Source of the DNA: an uncultured Lachnospiraceae bacterium
Lineage (GTDB): Bacteria; Bacillota; Clostridia; Lachnospirales; Lachnospiraceae
Assembly (NCBI GenBank): GCA_910578715.1
Contig: CAJTRL010000006.1
Location: forward strand, 31,917-95,916
Length of the DNA: 64,000 nt
Direction of reading: 5' to 3'
Part shown: piece by piece, positions 43,547 to 52,724 of the stretch
Layout: each line of letters begins with the position of its first letter
How positions within the stretch are numbered: the first letter of the stretch is position 1
Translations under genes and position numbers: made by a program
Notes under the pieces: model-generated
Database searches by the model: none
Seen by the model: only the letters and a program-made list of their open reading frames with translations
Told to the model about the DNA's origin: nothing

Positions 43547-43590
43547 GCAAGAAAAACAAATGCCGCTTCGCGTCGCTTGTTTTTCTTTTG
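43547..43590. repeat. 44-nt hairpin repeat, copy 2 / terminator of the ABC operon
   Basis: A perfect second copy 122 bp away. Here the stem is extended by flanking CCG/CGG. It is placed just after the permease stop, so it probably terminates the ATPase-permease transcript. Between the copies lies GCCCGAT-TCC-ATCGGGC, another short hairpin. Confidence 0.75.
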
Positions 43591-43640
43591 CGGTTATTAC
43601 ATTATACCATATCTTTTGGGGATGGCTACGCTTTATTTTC

Positions 43641-46340
43641 TCACTCCGTCTCCCGCAGCCTCTCCACGATGCTTTTTTTCTGCAGATTCCGATAGGCGAG
43701 CATCGGCGTCAGAACCGCTACGGCCACAAGTACCGGAAGCAGAATGACAAACGGCAGTACCCGGAAATGATATTCGAAGAAGAGCAGTACATTATTTACC
43801 GCATTCAGAACAACCCATGACAACGGCGCCCCGGCCAGAAATGCAATGATGCCGGAAATAACCACATAACCGACGCCTTCGCAGACCAGCATTTTCCGCA
43901 GCTGTTCGCTGGTCATGCCGATGCTTTGCAGCATTGCAAACTCGCGCCTTCTGGAAATAACTTCCGTCACCATCGCATTGATGAAATTCAGCATGCCAAT
44001 GATGGCGATGACGATGCACAATGCAATGCCAAGCCCCCCGATAACCGTTATCATATTTTCAAATTCTTTTCGGAGAGAATCCTTGGACACATAACCCATA
44101 TCCGGGTGCATTTCACTGTATGCTTTAATAGCGCTTTCAAAGTCTTTCTGATATTCATCCGCAATCTGATAAGATACCGCAAAAAGCTCTCCTCTTTCCA
44201 TAATATCGGACAATGGCAGAACAACATCACAGCCATTCAACGTATAGCGGTGCAAGTTCATGCTGTGTGGAATCTCCACAATCGCCATGACTTCATATTC
44301 TCTGGAAGCCAGATTCTCATACCGGATATCCACAATTTCCCCGGATTCATCCTTGATTTCATGGCATACGGATGCTTCCGTAATGCTTTCTACCGTAACC
44401 TTGTCTCCTGGATGATAAGCGTGTTCTTCCGCCGGAATGTCGGACTCTCCAAGTATTGTACCAAGCAGGATATAATCCCCGCTCCGGAACTTTTCTACAT
44501 CCAGCTCCCCTTCCAATACTTTCAGATTCTGCAGAAGCTCCTCGCTGTACCCGAAGAAAAAACCTCCCATATTATTTTCTTCCCCGCCAAGCATCTTCTC
44601 CAGCGTTTCTTCAACATACATTCTTCTTGCCAGTTTTCCTTCCGCGTCCAGCTTCCGGTACTGCTCCCGCGCTTTTTCATCCATCAGGAGACGGTTTCCG
44701 TAACGAACCCACATTTCACTTTTGTTTTCAATGCCATTCTGCGCATCTGCAAGCGACAAATACTCCGGTTCTATCGTTACTTCCCCGCTTCTGGGCGAGG
44801 ATAGCATTTCATTAGCATTGCCAATCAGATAATCTCCGGCAATCCGCTGTTCCATATACTGGTCCAGACGGAAACTGCTTACGGCGGTCGTAATCAGCGC
44901 CAGCAATATCATGCTGAAAGAAATCGCCGCAATTACCGTTATGGTGGAACGTTTATTTCTGCCCAGATTGCCCACCGCCATAGATACAGGACTAAAACGT
45001 GTGTGCCGCTTCTTTTCCCTGACGCGATGCCTTTCCACATCTTTTTTTCCTCCGTCCAAACCTTCCTTTTTTACCCGGCCAGACTTTCTTCTGCCCGCGT
45101 TCATCTCTTCCGAACCCGTATATTTTACCGCTTCAACCGGAGAGATGCTTCCCGCGATTTTACCCGGCTTACGGCAGCTGATAAAAACCGTAAAAGCGGA
45201 AAAGAGAGCGCTGAAAACAAATATCCACGGATTAAACGCCAGAGAAATATTCTCGCTTCCTCCTTCGGTCAGTTTCATGGAAAGCGGCAGAATGACTTTT
45301 CCGATTCCGTAGCCGATAACAAGCCCGATGGGGATGCCGGCCGCAGACAGAACCGCCGCCTGTCGTCTCACCAGCCTGTGAATCTGCTGCTTTGTCGTTC
45401 CGATGGTTTTCAGCAGACCGTAGAAACGGATATCGCTTATGACGGAAATCTGAAAGATATTATAAATAATCAAGTACCCTGTTATCAGGATAATTACAAT
45501 AACGGCACCGAGCAGCAGGACTGTAAATGTATCGACAGATTCCATCCGGTTGCGCACATAGGCCCAGTTCACGCCATAGCGCAGCTCGGTTACAGGGTCA
45601 TATCCGGCATTCTGTATCACCGTGCGGACTTTTTCTTCCAGATTGGAATCATGATAGAAGAAAAGGTTTACCGCCATCAGTCCGACCGCACTGTCTTCTA
45701 TATGCGCTTCTCCCCACGCTTTGAAATCTTCATCCGTCAGACTTCCTTTTAACTCGTTCCAGTAGCTTTCCGACAAAAAGCATTCGCTGGCATGAGCGAT
45801 ATAATCGCCTTCATAGTAACCGCACAGGGTAAATTCTTCTTCGATTTCCTTTCCCTGAAAAGAAAAACGAATCGGCACTTTTACGCCAAGTTCATGTGGC
45901 AGTCCCAGTTCGTCCAAAACAAAGGTGTCCACGATAATCTCATTTCTTTCTGCGGGCAGATGTCCTTCTTCCAGCGTGACGAACATATTTTCCAGCCAGT
46001 CTTCCTCCGGCAGAAAACGCAGTTCCGCCTGACGCTTCGCGATATTATCCGCTATTCCGATAAAAATATTGTAATTATATTCTTTGATGAGCGGGTCCTG
46101 AATAACACTTTCAAACTGTTCTCTCGTAGCTTCTTTCAGACCCGCATGAGCTTTTGTGCCGATTTCCCGCATAATATCTTCCTGTGCCGCCTGCATGATG
46201 CCGCTTGTTAAGGAAAATACCGCCGTAAAAAGCACCCCGGTCAAAATAATCGCCAGCATGACGAACAGATTCCTCATACGGTTATTTTTCAGACTGCGCG
46301 CCGATAATCTGCGGATTGCCGCTCCGTTATTATTCTTCAT
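43641..46340 (-). CDS. FtsX/MacB-type ABC transporter permease
   Basis: About 899 residues in two FtsX-like halves. Membrane helices lie near residue 25 (RNLFVMLAIILTGVLF), around 280-400 and at 510, with three C-terminal helices bearing ISRRREFAMLQSIGMTSEQLRKML. Two large extracellular regions separate them. Such permeases export or sense peptides, or move lipoproteins. The ATG at 46340 follows GGGAGG, and it overlaps the ATPase gene by 11 bp. The central cytoplasmic stretch (residues about 430-480) is very basic. Confidence 0.88.
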   Translation of the reverse strand: MKNNNGAAIRRLSARSLKNNRMRNLFVMLAIILTGVLFTAVFSLTSGIMQAAQEDIMREIGTKAHAGLKEATREQFESVIQDPLIKEYNYNIFIGIADNIAKRQAELRFLPEEDWLENMFVTLEEGHLPAERNEIIVDTFVLDELGLPHELGVKVPIRFSFQGKEIEEEFTLCGYYEGDYIAHASECFLSESYWNELKGSLTDEDFKAWGEAHIEDSAVGLMAVNLFFYHDSNLEEKVRTVIQNAGYDPVTELRYGVNWAYVRNRMESVDTFTVLLLGAVIVIILITGYLIIYNIFQISVISDIRFYGLLKTIGTTKQQIHRLVRRQAAVLSAAGIPIGLVIGYGIGKVILPLSMKLTEGGSENISLAFNPWIFVFSALFSAFTVFISCRKPGKIAGSISPVEAVKYTGSEEMNAGRRKSGRVKKEGLDGGKKDVERHRVREKKRHTRFSPVSMAVGNLGRNKRSTITVIAAISFSMILLALITTAVSSFRLDQYMEQRIAGDYLIGNANEMLSSPRSGEVTIEPEYLSLADAQNGIENKSEMWVRYGNRLLMDEKAREQYRKLDAEGKLARRMYVEETLEKMLGGEENNMGGFFFGYSEELLQNLKVLEGELDVEKFRSGDYILLGTILGESDIPAEEHAYHPGDKVTVESITEASVCHEIKDESGEIVDIRYENLASREYEVMAIVEIPHSMNLHRYTLNGCDVVLPLSDIMERGELFAVSYQIADEYQKDFESAIKAYSEMHPDMGYVSKDSLRKEFENMITVIGGLGIALCIVIAIIGMLNFINAMVTEVISRRREFAMLQSIGMTSEQLRKMLVCEGVGYVVISGIIAFLAGAPLSWVVLNAVNNVLLFFEYHFRVLPFVILLPVLVAVAVLTPMLAYRNLQKKSIVERLRETE

Positions 46341-47064
46341 CGGAAACACCTCCCGCTGCTTTTTCCGCGGCGTTTTGTGAGAAGGCCGAAGCATGACAGT
46401 CATCCATAATCTTCCCGTCTTCAATGTGAATCACCCGGCCGCAAAGCTGTGCTAACGCCTCATTATGGGTAATCATAACGATTGTCTGGTGAAACTGCTC
46501 CCCTGTCAGCTTCAGAAGTCCCAGTACTTCCTGTGTTGTTTTGCTGTCCAGATTTCCGGTCGGCTCATCCGCCAGAATAATCGCCGGCTTCGTCACAAGC
46601 GCGCGGGCAATCGCTACCCGCTGCTGCTGCCCGCCGGAAAGCTGCCCCGGAAGGCTGTTCAGCTTGTTCTGTAAGCCAAGCGTCCGCACAATATCATCTA
46701 CAAACTCCTTGTCCACCGGCCTTCCATCCAATTCCATCGGAAGGACGATATTTTCATAAACACTTAAAATCGGAACCAGGTTATAACTCTGGAAAACAAA
46801 GCCGATATGCCGTCTTCTGAAAATGGTCAGCTCCTTCTCGTTCAGTTCAAAAATTTTTTTGCCCGCTACAATCACGCTTCCGGACGTTGCATAATCCAGA
46901 CCGCCCAGCATATGGAGCAGCGTGGATTTGCCGGAGCCGGAAGTGCCGACAATCGCTGTAAATTCCCCTTCCTCAATGCTTAAATCCACGCCGTCCAGCG
47001 CCTTTACCATCGTATCTCCGGCCCCGTAATATTTTTTCAAATTCTGCGTTTCCAGTATTTTCAT
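46330..47064 (-). CDS. ABC transporter ATP-binding protein (MacB/LolD type)
   Basis: 244 residues. Walker A GTSGSGKST, Q-loop, signature LSGGQQQRVAIARAL, and Walker B IILADEPTGNLD with the MacB/LolD-typical ADEPTGNLD. It partners the following FtsX permease. The ATG at 47064 follows AAAGGAGG. The leader holds TTCTGACA repeats suggesting control by a response regulator; an OmpR-type system lies 1.7 kb away. Confidence 0.93.
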   Translation of the reverse strand: MKILETQNLKKYYGAGDTMVKALDGVDLSIEEGEFTAIVGTSGSGKSTLLHMLGGLDYATSGSVIVAGKKIFELNEKELTIFRRRHIGFVFQSYNLVPILSVYENIVLPMELDGRPVDKEFVDDIVRTLGLQNKLNSLPGQLSGGQQQRVAIARALVTKPAIILADEPTGNLDSKTTQEVLGLLKLTGEQFHQTIVMITHNEALAQLCGRVIHIEDGKIMDDCHASAFSQNAAEKAAGGVSDEE

Positions 47065-47122
47065 GGTACTCCTCCTTTTCTGTTTCACCTGCAAGTCTGA
47101 TACCATTAACTATAACAGAGGC

Positions 47123-47172
47123 TTCTGACAATATTCTGACAAAAAACCAAAAAAGTTATGACAATTTTGTCA
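47123..47172. promoter_or_regulatory. Repeated TTCTGACA boxes upstream of the ATPase gene
   Basis: TTCTGACA at 47123-47130 and 47134-47141, an 11-bp period typical of OmpR-type dimer sites. A palindrome TGACAATTTTGTCA lies at 47159-47172. All are within 110 bp of the ATPase start. Confidence 0.5.
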
Positions 47173-47210
47173 GAACATCTACAGGCTGCGGCCTGATTTC
47201 CCGCCACACA

Positions 47211-47250
47211 AAAAGGCTCCCGGACACGATGTCCCGAAAGCCTTTTTCAC
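47211..47250 (-). terminator. Terminator after the antiporter gene
   Basis: Minus strand: AAAAAGGCT pairs with AGCCTTTTT, with an inner GGGACA/TGTCC stem, ending in TTTTTG. Confidence 0.8.
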
Positions 47251-47274
47251 AATAACCGCCGCCCTCAAAAAATA

Positions 47275-48462
47275 TTATGCGGCCGCACTTTCCGTTTTAT
47301 CTTTGGAATACAACACTTTCAAAATAATCGGCGTTGCAATGGATGAAACGATTATCAGCAAAATAACCGATGTAAAATAAACAGGTGTAAGCAGGCCGGC
47401 CGTAAGCCCTTTCTGCGACACAATCAGCGCCACCTCGCCTCTTGTCATCATGCCGACGCCTATCTTCATGGAATCCAGCGAATTGAACTTGCACAGACGC
47501 GCCATCAGGCCGCATCCGATAATCTTAGAAATCAGTCCCACCAGTACAAACGCAATGGAAAAAATCAGTATGCCCATGCTCACATTATCTACATTCGTTT
47601 TCAGACCGATACTCGCAAAGAAAATCGGACCAAACATAATATAAGAGTTCGTATCCATTTTTTCCGCTATGTATTTAGAATCCCGGATGGAACAAAGGAT
47701 AATACCCGCTACATACGCGCCTGTAATATCCGCAATGCCAAAGTACTTCTCCGCAATATATGCCATCGCAAGACAGAAGGCCAGCCCCGCAATCGGAATC
47801 CTTCTCGTATGCGGATATCTGGTATCCACCATTTTGAAAATCTTATAACTGATGAACCCGACCACAATCGCAAATACAAAAAACAATACCGTATTAACCA
47901 AAACAGCCGACGGTTTTGAATCCGGGCTCTTAAAGCCGATAACAAAAGTAAGGACTATAATTCCGATAACATCGTCGATAATTGCCGCGCTTAAAATTGT
48001 CGTTCCGACCTTGCCTTTTATCTTTCCCATTTCTTTCAGCGACTCCACCGTAATGCTTACCGAAGTAGCTGTCAGAATCGTGCCGACGAATACTGCTTTA
48101 TAAAACCCTTCCGAGCCCCAGGGCGCGGCTCCGTAAAACGCCATATACAGCAAGGCACCGCAGACTAATGGAACAAAAACACCGGAGCAGGCGATTAATA
48201 CGGCTATCGGCCCCGTTTTCACCAAATCTTTTAAATCCGTTTCCAGTCCCGCAGAAAACATCAGCAGAATAACGCCGATTTCCGCCATCTGCGCCAGAAA
48301 ATCCGACTGGTTTACCCATCCTAAAACGCTCGGCCCTATCAGAAGCCCCGCAATAATTTCTCCCACTACCTGAGGAGCTTTACACTTTCTGGCGATAATA
48401 CCGCACAATTTTGCAAAGATAATGATAATCGCCAGGTCTCTGAATACCAGATATGACTCCAC
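47275..48462 (-). CDS. Cation:proton antiporter (CPA2, KefB/NapA-like)
   Basis: 395 residues with about twelve membrane helices. GLLIGPSVLGWV near residue 40 and SAAIIDDVIGIIVL near 160, with the paired Asp of Na+(K+)/H+ exchangers, identify the family. No TrkA-type nucleotide-binding tail, unlike KefB/C. The start is a GTG at 48462, six bases after GAGGGAG. Exchanges Na+ or K+ for H+; the ion is not predictable. The long-stem element copy B lies 112 bp upstream. Confidence 0.88.
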   Translation of the reverse strand: MESYLVFRDLAIIIIFAKLCGIIARKCKAPQVVGEIIAGLLIGPSVLGWVNQSDFLAQMAEIGVILLMFSAGLETDLKDLVKTGPIAVLIACSGVFVPLVCGALLYMAFYGAAPWGSEGFYKAVFVGTILTATSVSITVESLKEMGKIKGKVGTTILSAAIIDDVIGIIVLTFVIGFKSPDSKPSAVLVNTVLFFVFAIVVGFISYKIFKMVDTRYPHTRRIPIAGLAFCLAMAYIAEKYFGIADITGAYVAGIILCSIRDSKYIAEKMDTNSYIMFGPIFFASIGLKTNVDNVSMGILIFSIAFVLVGLISKIIGCGLMARLCKFNSLDSMKIGVGMMTRGEVALIVSQKGLTAGLLTPVYFTSVILLIIVSSIATPIILKVLYSKDKTESAAA

Positions 48463-48573
48463 TTTTCTCTCCCTCTTTCATCCTGTCTTTCATTCTATCC
48501 AAATTCCATAGGCTATTTTATATCTGTGTTCTTTTTTTGTCAACAAAGACAAACCATTCTCTTTTACCTTTCA

Positions 48574-48754
48574 TAACAGTTCAGCTTCTGTCCGGACAGA
48601 GCATCACTCTCTGGCGGAGGCCCTTGAAAAACGTCGGTACTTAGTAAAAAAGGCGCTTTGCGTCTTTTGAACTTAGTACCGCTACGATTTTTCACGGAGC
48701 GAAAGCGTGCCTCCAAAGAGATGATGCTCTGTCCGGACGGAAGCTGAACTGTTA
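48574..48754. repeat. Long-stem repeat element, copy B
   Basis: 181 nt. 48574-48606 pairs with 48722-48754 over 33 bp with one wobble. The outer 15 bp (TAACAGTTCAGCTTC and complement) bear no resemblance to copy A, whereas GTCCGGACAGAGCATCA and everything inside align with it. Inner stems GAAAAACGT/ACGATTTTTC and AAAAGGCGC/GCGTCTTTT replace the copy A pairs while keeping complementarity. The right end covers the stop codon of the histidine kinase gene. Confidence 0.85.
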
Positions 48755-49696
48755 CTGCCTTTCCGCCACGGCACAGTCGTTCAATAGAAAAATATGAAAA
48801 CTGCTGCCCCTTCCCGGTCTGGAAGATACGGTAATATACCCTTTTTCATGCTGTAAAATAAGCTGTGCCAGATACAGCCCGAGACCGCTTCCTTCCTGTT
48901 GTTCCACGCCTTTGCCGCGATAAAAGCGCTGAAAAATCAGATGATATTCTTCCTCCGGTATGCCAATGCCTTCATCGGAAACGGTAATCCCCGTATAAAG
49001 TTCCATCTTATTTATCGTAATCCGTATACGGCCATTTTCCGGCGAGTATTTTATTGCATTTTCCAGAATATTCGTCATGGCCTCCGCCGTCCACTTAACG
49101 TTATGATAAAGCATGAAATCCTGAGATTCTTCCATAAATATAGAAATCTTTTTTTTGGAAGCCTGGGCATAAACGGCGCTCACCGCTTTGGCAATTGTTT
49201 CTTTGACTCCGCTCATCCGGGCCTGAAACTGAATAATTCCGTTTTCAAGTCTTGAGGCTTTCAGAAGGCTGTTCATCAGCCACTGCATTTTCCGGGCCTG
49301 GCTTTCGGTATGCTTCAGAAATTCTTTCTGCTCCTCCTGTGTCAATCCTTCATCCCGCAGCAGCTCCATATTCATGACAATATTGGCCAGAGGCGTTTTC
49401 AGCTGATGGGAAAGATTCGAAGTCAGCTCCAGCGCCTGGGCTTTTTCTCCCATTGCCAGTTTTTCCTTAAACTGCGCTGCATCCAGAATCCGAAGAAGTT
49501 TGCTGATAACCCGCGATTCCCTCGTCTCGCGTAAATCGCTTCCACGCAGTTTATCTAAATTTCCATTCTCGACATATTCCAGAATTTCATCCAGCTTCTT
49601 CCATTCTCTCAAAAAATACGCCGTCATGAGTCCGAGAAGCAGCAGGCTCAAAGCCATACCGATGCCGAATACACAGACCATCGTTTCCATCCTCAT
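48752..49696 (-). CDS. Sensor histidine kinase with minimal sensing region
   Basis: 314 residues. One membrane helix (residues 6-28) and a short linker, then HisKA with His97 in SNLSHQLKTPLANI, and an ATPase with NILENAIKYSPENG, DEGIGIPEEEYHLIFQRFYRG and GSGLGLYLAQLIL. The absence of an extracellular domain suggests that it senses through a membrane partner, as kinases coupled to ABC permeases do. ATGA overlap with the response regulator. Its stop codon lies in the outer arm of the long-stem element. Confidence 0.9.
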   Translation of the reverse strand: MRMETMVCVFGIGMALSLLLLGLMTAYFLREWKKLDEILEYVENGNLDKLRGSDLRETRESRVISKLLRILDAAQFKEKLAMGEKAQALELTSNLSHQLKTPLANIVMNMELLRDEGLTQEEQKEFLKHTESQARKMQWLMNSLLKASRLENGIIQFQARMSGVKETIAKAVSAVYAQASKKKISIFMEESQDFMLYHNVKWTAEAMTNILENAIKYSPENGRIRITINKMELYTGITVSDEGIGIPEEEYHLIFQRFYRGKGVEQQEGSGLGLYLAQLILQHEKGYITVSSRPGRGSSFHIFLLNDCAVAERQ

Positions 49697-50367
49697 GCCT
49701 TATCCTCCCACAAATATCCCATACCCTGAATCGTACGGATGCAGTCCCCGCCCAGTTTTTTGCGGAGTCTGCTGATATTGACCGAAAGCGTATTTTCTTC
49801 CACAAAGTTCCCGTCCGCATCCCAGATATGCTGCAGAATCTGTTCTTTTAAAAGAACCTGATTCTTATTTTCCAGAAAGTACTGCAAAAGCCGGAACTCT
49901 GTCATCGTCAAATCCACTTCCCGCCGCTCTTCTCCCCGGAACACATGAAGCGATTTCGTATCGAGCGAGATTTCTCCGGATTTAAGAACCGTGCTGCCTT
50001 CCGTTTTCTCCCGTCGGCGCTCCAGAATCTTCTGCAGTCGTAATTTCAGAACGGAAACGGAAAAAGGTTTCGTGATGTAATCGTCGGCGCCGCTCGTAAG
50101 TCCTATGATTTCATCCGTCTCCATATCCCGCGCGGTCAGTATCAGAATCGGGACATCGGAAAATTTCCTGATTTTTTTACAAAAATCAATTCCATCCCCG
50201 TCCGGCAGGTTTAAATCCAGGATGAGTGCGTCCGGACTTTCTTTTTCCCAGAGCGCCTTTGCTTCTTTCAACGTCTGCGCCCTGAATACCGTCCGGCCTT
50301 CCTGTTCCAATGCAAAAGAAATTCCGCGGCCGAGCCCCGCATCGTCTTCCACTATTAATATTTTCAT
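49693..50367 (-). CDS. OmpR-family response regulator
   Basis: 224 residues: receiver with phosphoacceptor Asp51 in DALILDLNLPDGDG and KPFSVSVLKLRLQ, then a winged helix (EVDLTMTEFRLLQYFLENKNQVL, SVNISRLRKKLG, IRTIQGMGYLW). The ATG at 50367 follows GGAAAGGGA; the frame back to 50559 is not expected to be translated. Likely target: the ATPase-permease operon at 43.6-47.1 kb, whose leader has 11-bp-spaced repeats. That link is inference. Confidence 0.92.
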   Translation of the reverse strand: MKILIVEDDAGLGRGISFALEQEGRTVFRAQTLKEAKALWEKESPDALILDLNLPDGDGIDFCKKIRKFSDVPILILTARDMETDEIIGLTSGADDYITKPFSVSVLKLRLQKILERRREKTEGSTVLKSGEISLDTKSLHVFRGEERREVDLTMTEFRLLQYFLENKNQVLLKEQILQHIWDADGNFVEENTLSVNISRLRKKLGGDCIRTIQGMGYLWEDKA

Positions 50368-50523
50368 CGCAATTCCCTTTCCGTCCCACACTTCTGTTTT
50401 TACACTTGCACCGCTGCTGCGCATTTTTGTTCCCGTTCCTTCGCCGCTTCCACGCGCTTTCAGCGTACATTGTAACATAAAGTTTTCCCTGAAAACATCT
50501 TTTCCCGGAAAAGCTCCGGTAAA

Positions 50524-50552
50524 ATTTTTGCAGCAAAAGATTTTGCAAAAAT
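50524..50552. promoter_or_regulatory. Inverted repeat between the divergent response regulator and gntR genes
   Basis: ATTTTTGCA (50524-50532) and TGCAAAAAT (50544-50552), perfect 9-bp arms with 11 bp between. Possible operator in the 269-bp divergent region. Confidence 0.35.
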
Positions 50553-50565
50553 ATTTCATAAACTG

Positions 50566-50594
50566 TTGACAGGTGATATATACTGTTATATACT
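50566..50594 (+). promoter_or_regulatory. Promoter of the gntR-ABC operon with repeated operator-like motif
   Basis: TTGACA, 17 bp, TATACT. ATATACTGTT occurs twice in a row across the spacer and -10, a plausible site for autorepression by the GntR protein. Confidence 0.75.
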
Positions 50595-50636
50595 GTTTAT
50601 CATCAAGAGAAAAGAAAGGATAAAAAAAGTGTCCGA

Positions 50637-51008
50637 ATGAACATCATAATAAGTAATTCATCGATGGTACCTATTTATGAACAGATTACAGGGCAGATAA
50701 AGGCAATGATTATGGACGGACGGCTGCTGGAAGAGACACCGCTGCCTTCGGTACGCTCCTTATCCGCCGATTTAAAAATCAGCGCCCTGACTGTAAAAAA
50801 GGCTTATGATTCGCTTGAAGCGGACGGCTTTATCGTCACGGTACACGGAAAAGGAAGTTTCGTCGCGCGGGGCAATCAGAACCTTTTGCTGGAAGAAAAG
50901 AGAAAAGAAGTGGAGTCCGAACTCGAACAGGCCATTCAGGACGGACGCAAATGCGGCATGAAAGATGCCGAAATCAGGGAATTATTCGACCTGATAATGG
51001 AAGAATGA
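50637..51008 (+). CDS. GntR family regulator, YtrA subfamily
   Basis: 123 residues: a winged helix (PIYEQITGQIKAMIMDGRL, LPSVRSLSADLKISALTVKKAYDSLEADGFI, VHGKGSFVA) and a short C-terminal dimerisation helix pair. The lack of a large effector domain is typical of YtrA regulators, which repress their own operon with ABC transporter genes, as arranged here. The ribosome site is weak (AAAGGA, 16 bp from the ATG). Confidence 0.9.
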   Translation: MNIIISNSSMVPIYEQITGQIKAMIMDGRLLEETPLPSVRSLSADLKISALTVKKAYDSLEADGFIVTVHGKGSFVARGNQNLLLEEKRKEVESELEQAIQDGRKCGMKDAEIRELFDLIMEE

Positions 51009-51066
51009 CACTTTAAATCCCAAAACATAGGGGCGTAAGATTAAAAATGAGAGGAATGAAGGGAAA

Positions 51067-51918
51067 ATGTTATTACAATTGGAAAACGTACAGAAACAAT
51101 ATAAAGACTTCCGGTTAAACTGCTCGCTTCAGGTAGAAGAAGGCTGTATCACCGGCATCATAGGCGCTAACGGCGCCGGAAAGAGCACGACCTTTAAGGC
51201 CGTCCTCGGACTGATTCGAGCGGATGGCGGCACCATCCGGATTCTCGGAAAGGACAGCCGGGAAATCACGATAGAGGATAAACGGCAGATTGGCGTCGTA
51301 CTCGCGGAAAATACCTTTAACGATACGCTCACCATTCAGGATATTCTCCCCGTCATGGAAGCCATGTACCCGGCTTTTTCGCGGGAAACATTCACCCGGA
51401 AATGCGCGCAGTACGATTTGCCTCTGAAAAAACAGTTCAAGGACTTTTCCACCGGCATGCGGGCCAAATTCAAACTGCTGCTCGCCATGAGCTACGACGC
51501 AAAGCTGCTGATTCTGGATGAACCGACCGCCGGACTGGACGCTGTTGTCAGAAACGATTTGCTGGACGAAATGCGGGAATATATGGCACAGGAGGGCCGG
51601 GCGATACTTATCAGCTCCCACATTTCTTCCGATTTGGAAGGTCTCTGCGATGACTTGTATTTCATCCAGAACGGTCAGGTTCTTTTCCACGAAGATACGG
51701 ACGTTATCCTGTCGAACTATTCCATTCTGAAAGTGAATGAAGAACAGTTCCGCCTGATGGACAAAAGCTATATCGCTTATCAGATGAAGGAATCCTTTGG
51801 CTACAAGCTCCTGACGAAGGAAAAACAGTTTTATCTGGACAATTATCCGGGCATCGTCGCGGAAAAAGGAAATATCGACGAAATCATGTTAATGGTAACG
51901 AAAGGGGAAAAATTATAA
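51067..51918 (+). CDS. ABC transporter ATP-binding protein (BcrA-like)
   Basis: 283 residues. Walker A GANGAGKST, signature FSTGMRAKFKLL (divergent LSGGQ) and Walker B LLILDEPTAGLD, plus a C-terminal domain of about 70 residues. It pairs with the ABC-2 type permease that starts 2 bp after its stop. Together with the YtrA-type regulator this is a classic cell-envelope-stress or antibiotic-response operon; the substrate is unknown. Confidence 0.9.
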   Translation: MLLQLENVQKQYKDFRLNCSLQVEEGCITGIIGANGAGKSTTFKAVLGLIRADGGTIRILGKDSREITIEDKRQIGVVLAENTFNDTLTIQDILPVMEAMYPAFSRETFTRKCAQYDLPLKKQFKDFSTGMRAKFKLLLAMSYDAKLLILDEPTAGLDAVVRNDLLDEMREYMAQEGRAILISSHISSDLEGLCDDLYFIQNGQVLFHEDTDVILSNYSILKVNEEQFRLMDKSYIAYQMKESFGYKLLTKEKQFYLDNYPGIVAEKGNIDEIMLMVTKGEKL

Positions 51919-51920
51919 CG

Positions 51921-52583
51921 ATGAAGGGATTACTTATCAAAGACTATAAACTTATCATGCACAACAAAAAACTGGTTTTCGTTTTGATGATTGTATGGCT
52001 TCTGGCCTTGCAAAACTATGACGGCTACAGCTTTCTGATTGGATACAGTACGATGATTTTTATTCTGCTTGCTTTAAATACCATATCCACGGACGATTAT
52101 TACAAAAGCACGCCTTTTCTTTTAACGCTTCCCGTCAGCCGGGGAACTTATGCGGCGGAAAAATATGTCCTGATGCTCGGCATGAGTCTGCTTGGCGCTG
52201 TTTTCAGCACGCTCGTCTGCATTCTGTTACACCGCGAGCAGCTGCAGCTGCTTATGATATCGGGACTTTGCATCTATATCCTTCTGGCCCTGTTCCAGCT
52301 TCTTATGCTGCCGATTCAGTTAAAATTCGGCGGCGAAAAGGGAAGAATGGTGTTGATTGGTCTTCTGTCCGCTGTTACGGTCATCATCACCTCCATAAGC
52401 AGCATTCTTCCTAAGCTCTTCGGCTTACAGAACAGTATCGGAACAATCGCGCAAAACGCGGTCATATGGTTTTTCGAACTGCCGGCCATTACGAAAATGG
52501 TCGATGTCATTCTGGTATGCGTCATTTGTTTTGCAATTTCATACAGCGTCAGCCTGCACATTATGCGGAAGAAGGAATTTTAA
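51921..52583 (+). CDS. ABC-2 type permease
   Basis: 220 residues with about six membrane helices and the N-terminal GLLIKDYKLIMHNKK typical of small ABC-2 permeases. TDDYYKSTPFLLTLPVSRGTYAAEKY lies between helices 2 and 3. It is the membrane partner of the preceding ATPase and the last gene of the gntR operon. Confidence 0.85.
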   Translation: MKGLLIKDYKLIMHNKKLVFVLMIVWLLALQNYDGYSFLIGYSTMIFILLALNTISTDDYYKSTPFLLTLPVSRGTYAAEKYVLMLGMSLLGAVFSTLVCILLHREQLQLLMISGLCIYILLALFQLLMLPIQLKFGGEKGRMVLIGLLSAVTVIITSISSILPKLFGLQNSIGTIAQNAVIWFFELPAITKMVDVILVCVICFAISYSVSLHIMRKKEF

Positions 52584-52607
52584 AGAAACTGAAAATGAGA
52601 AAATCTT

Positions 52608-52636
52608 GAAAATCCATCTAACCAATGCTACACTAT
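52608..52636 (+). promoter_or_regulatory. Promoter of pgi
   Basis: TTGAAA (52608-52613), 17 bp, TACACT (52631-52636). Predicted transcription start near 52643. Confidence 0.7.
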
Positions 52637-52644
52637 TAATATGT

Positions 52645-52691
52645 CAGATACTTCCATAAATACGAACGATTTATGATGAAGTATCTGACGA
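52645..52691 (+). other. 5'-terminal mRNA hairpin of pgi
   Basis: GTCAGATACTTC-CATAAAT (52645-52663) pairs with ATTTATG-AT-GAAGTATCTGAC (52671-52691): 19 bp with a 2-nt bulge, within a few bases of the predicted transcript start. No T-run follows. It resembles 5' stabilising stem-loops. Confidence 0.6.
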
Positions 52692-52724
52692 AAAAAACGG
52701 GTCTGTGAAAAGGAGAGATGGAAG

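Noticed and set aside
43641..46340. A frameshift or fusion in the very long permease.
   Set aside because: Length near 900 residues with two FtsX halves and large extracellular parts is normal for this permease type.
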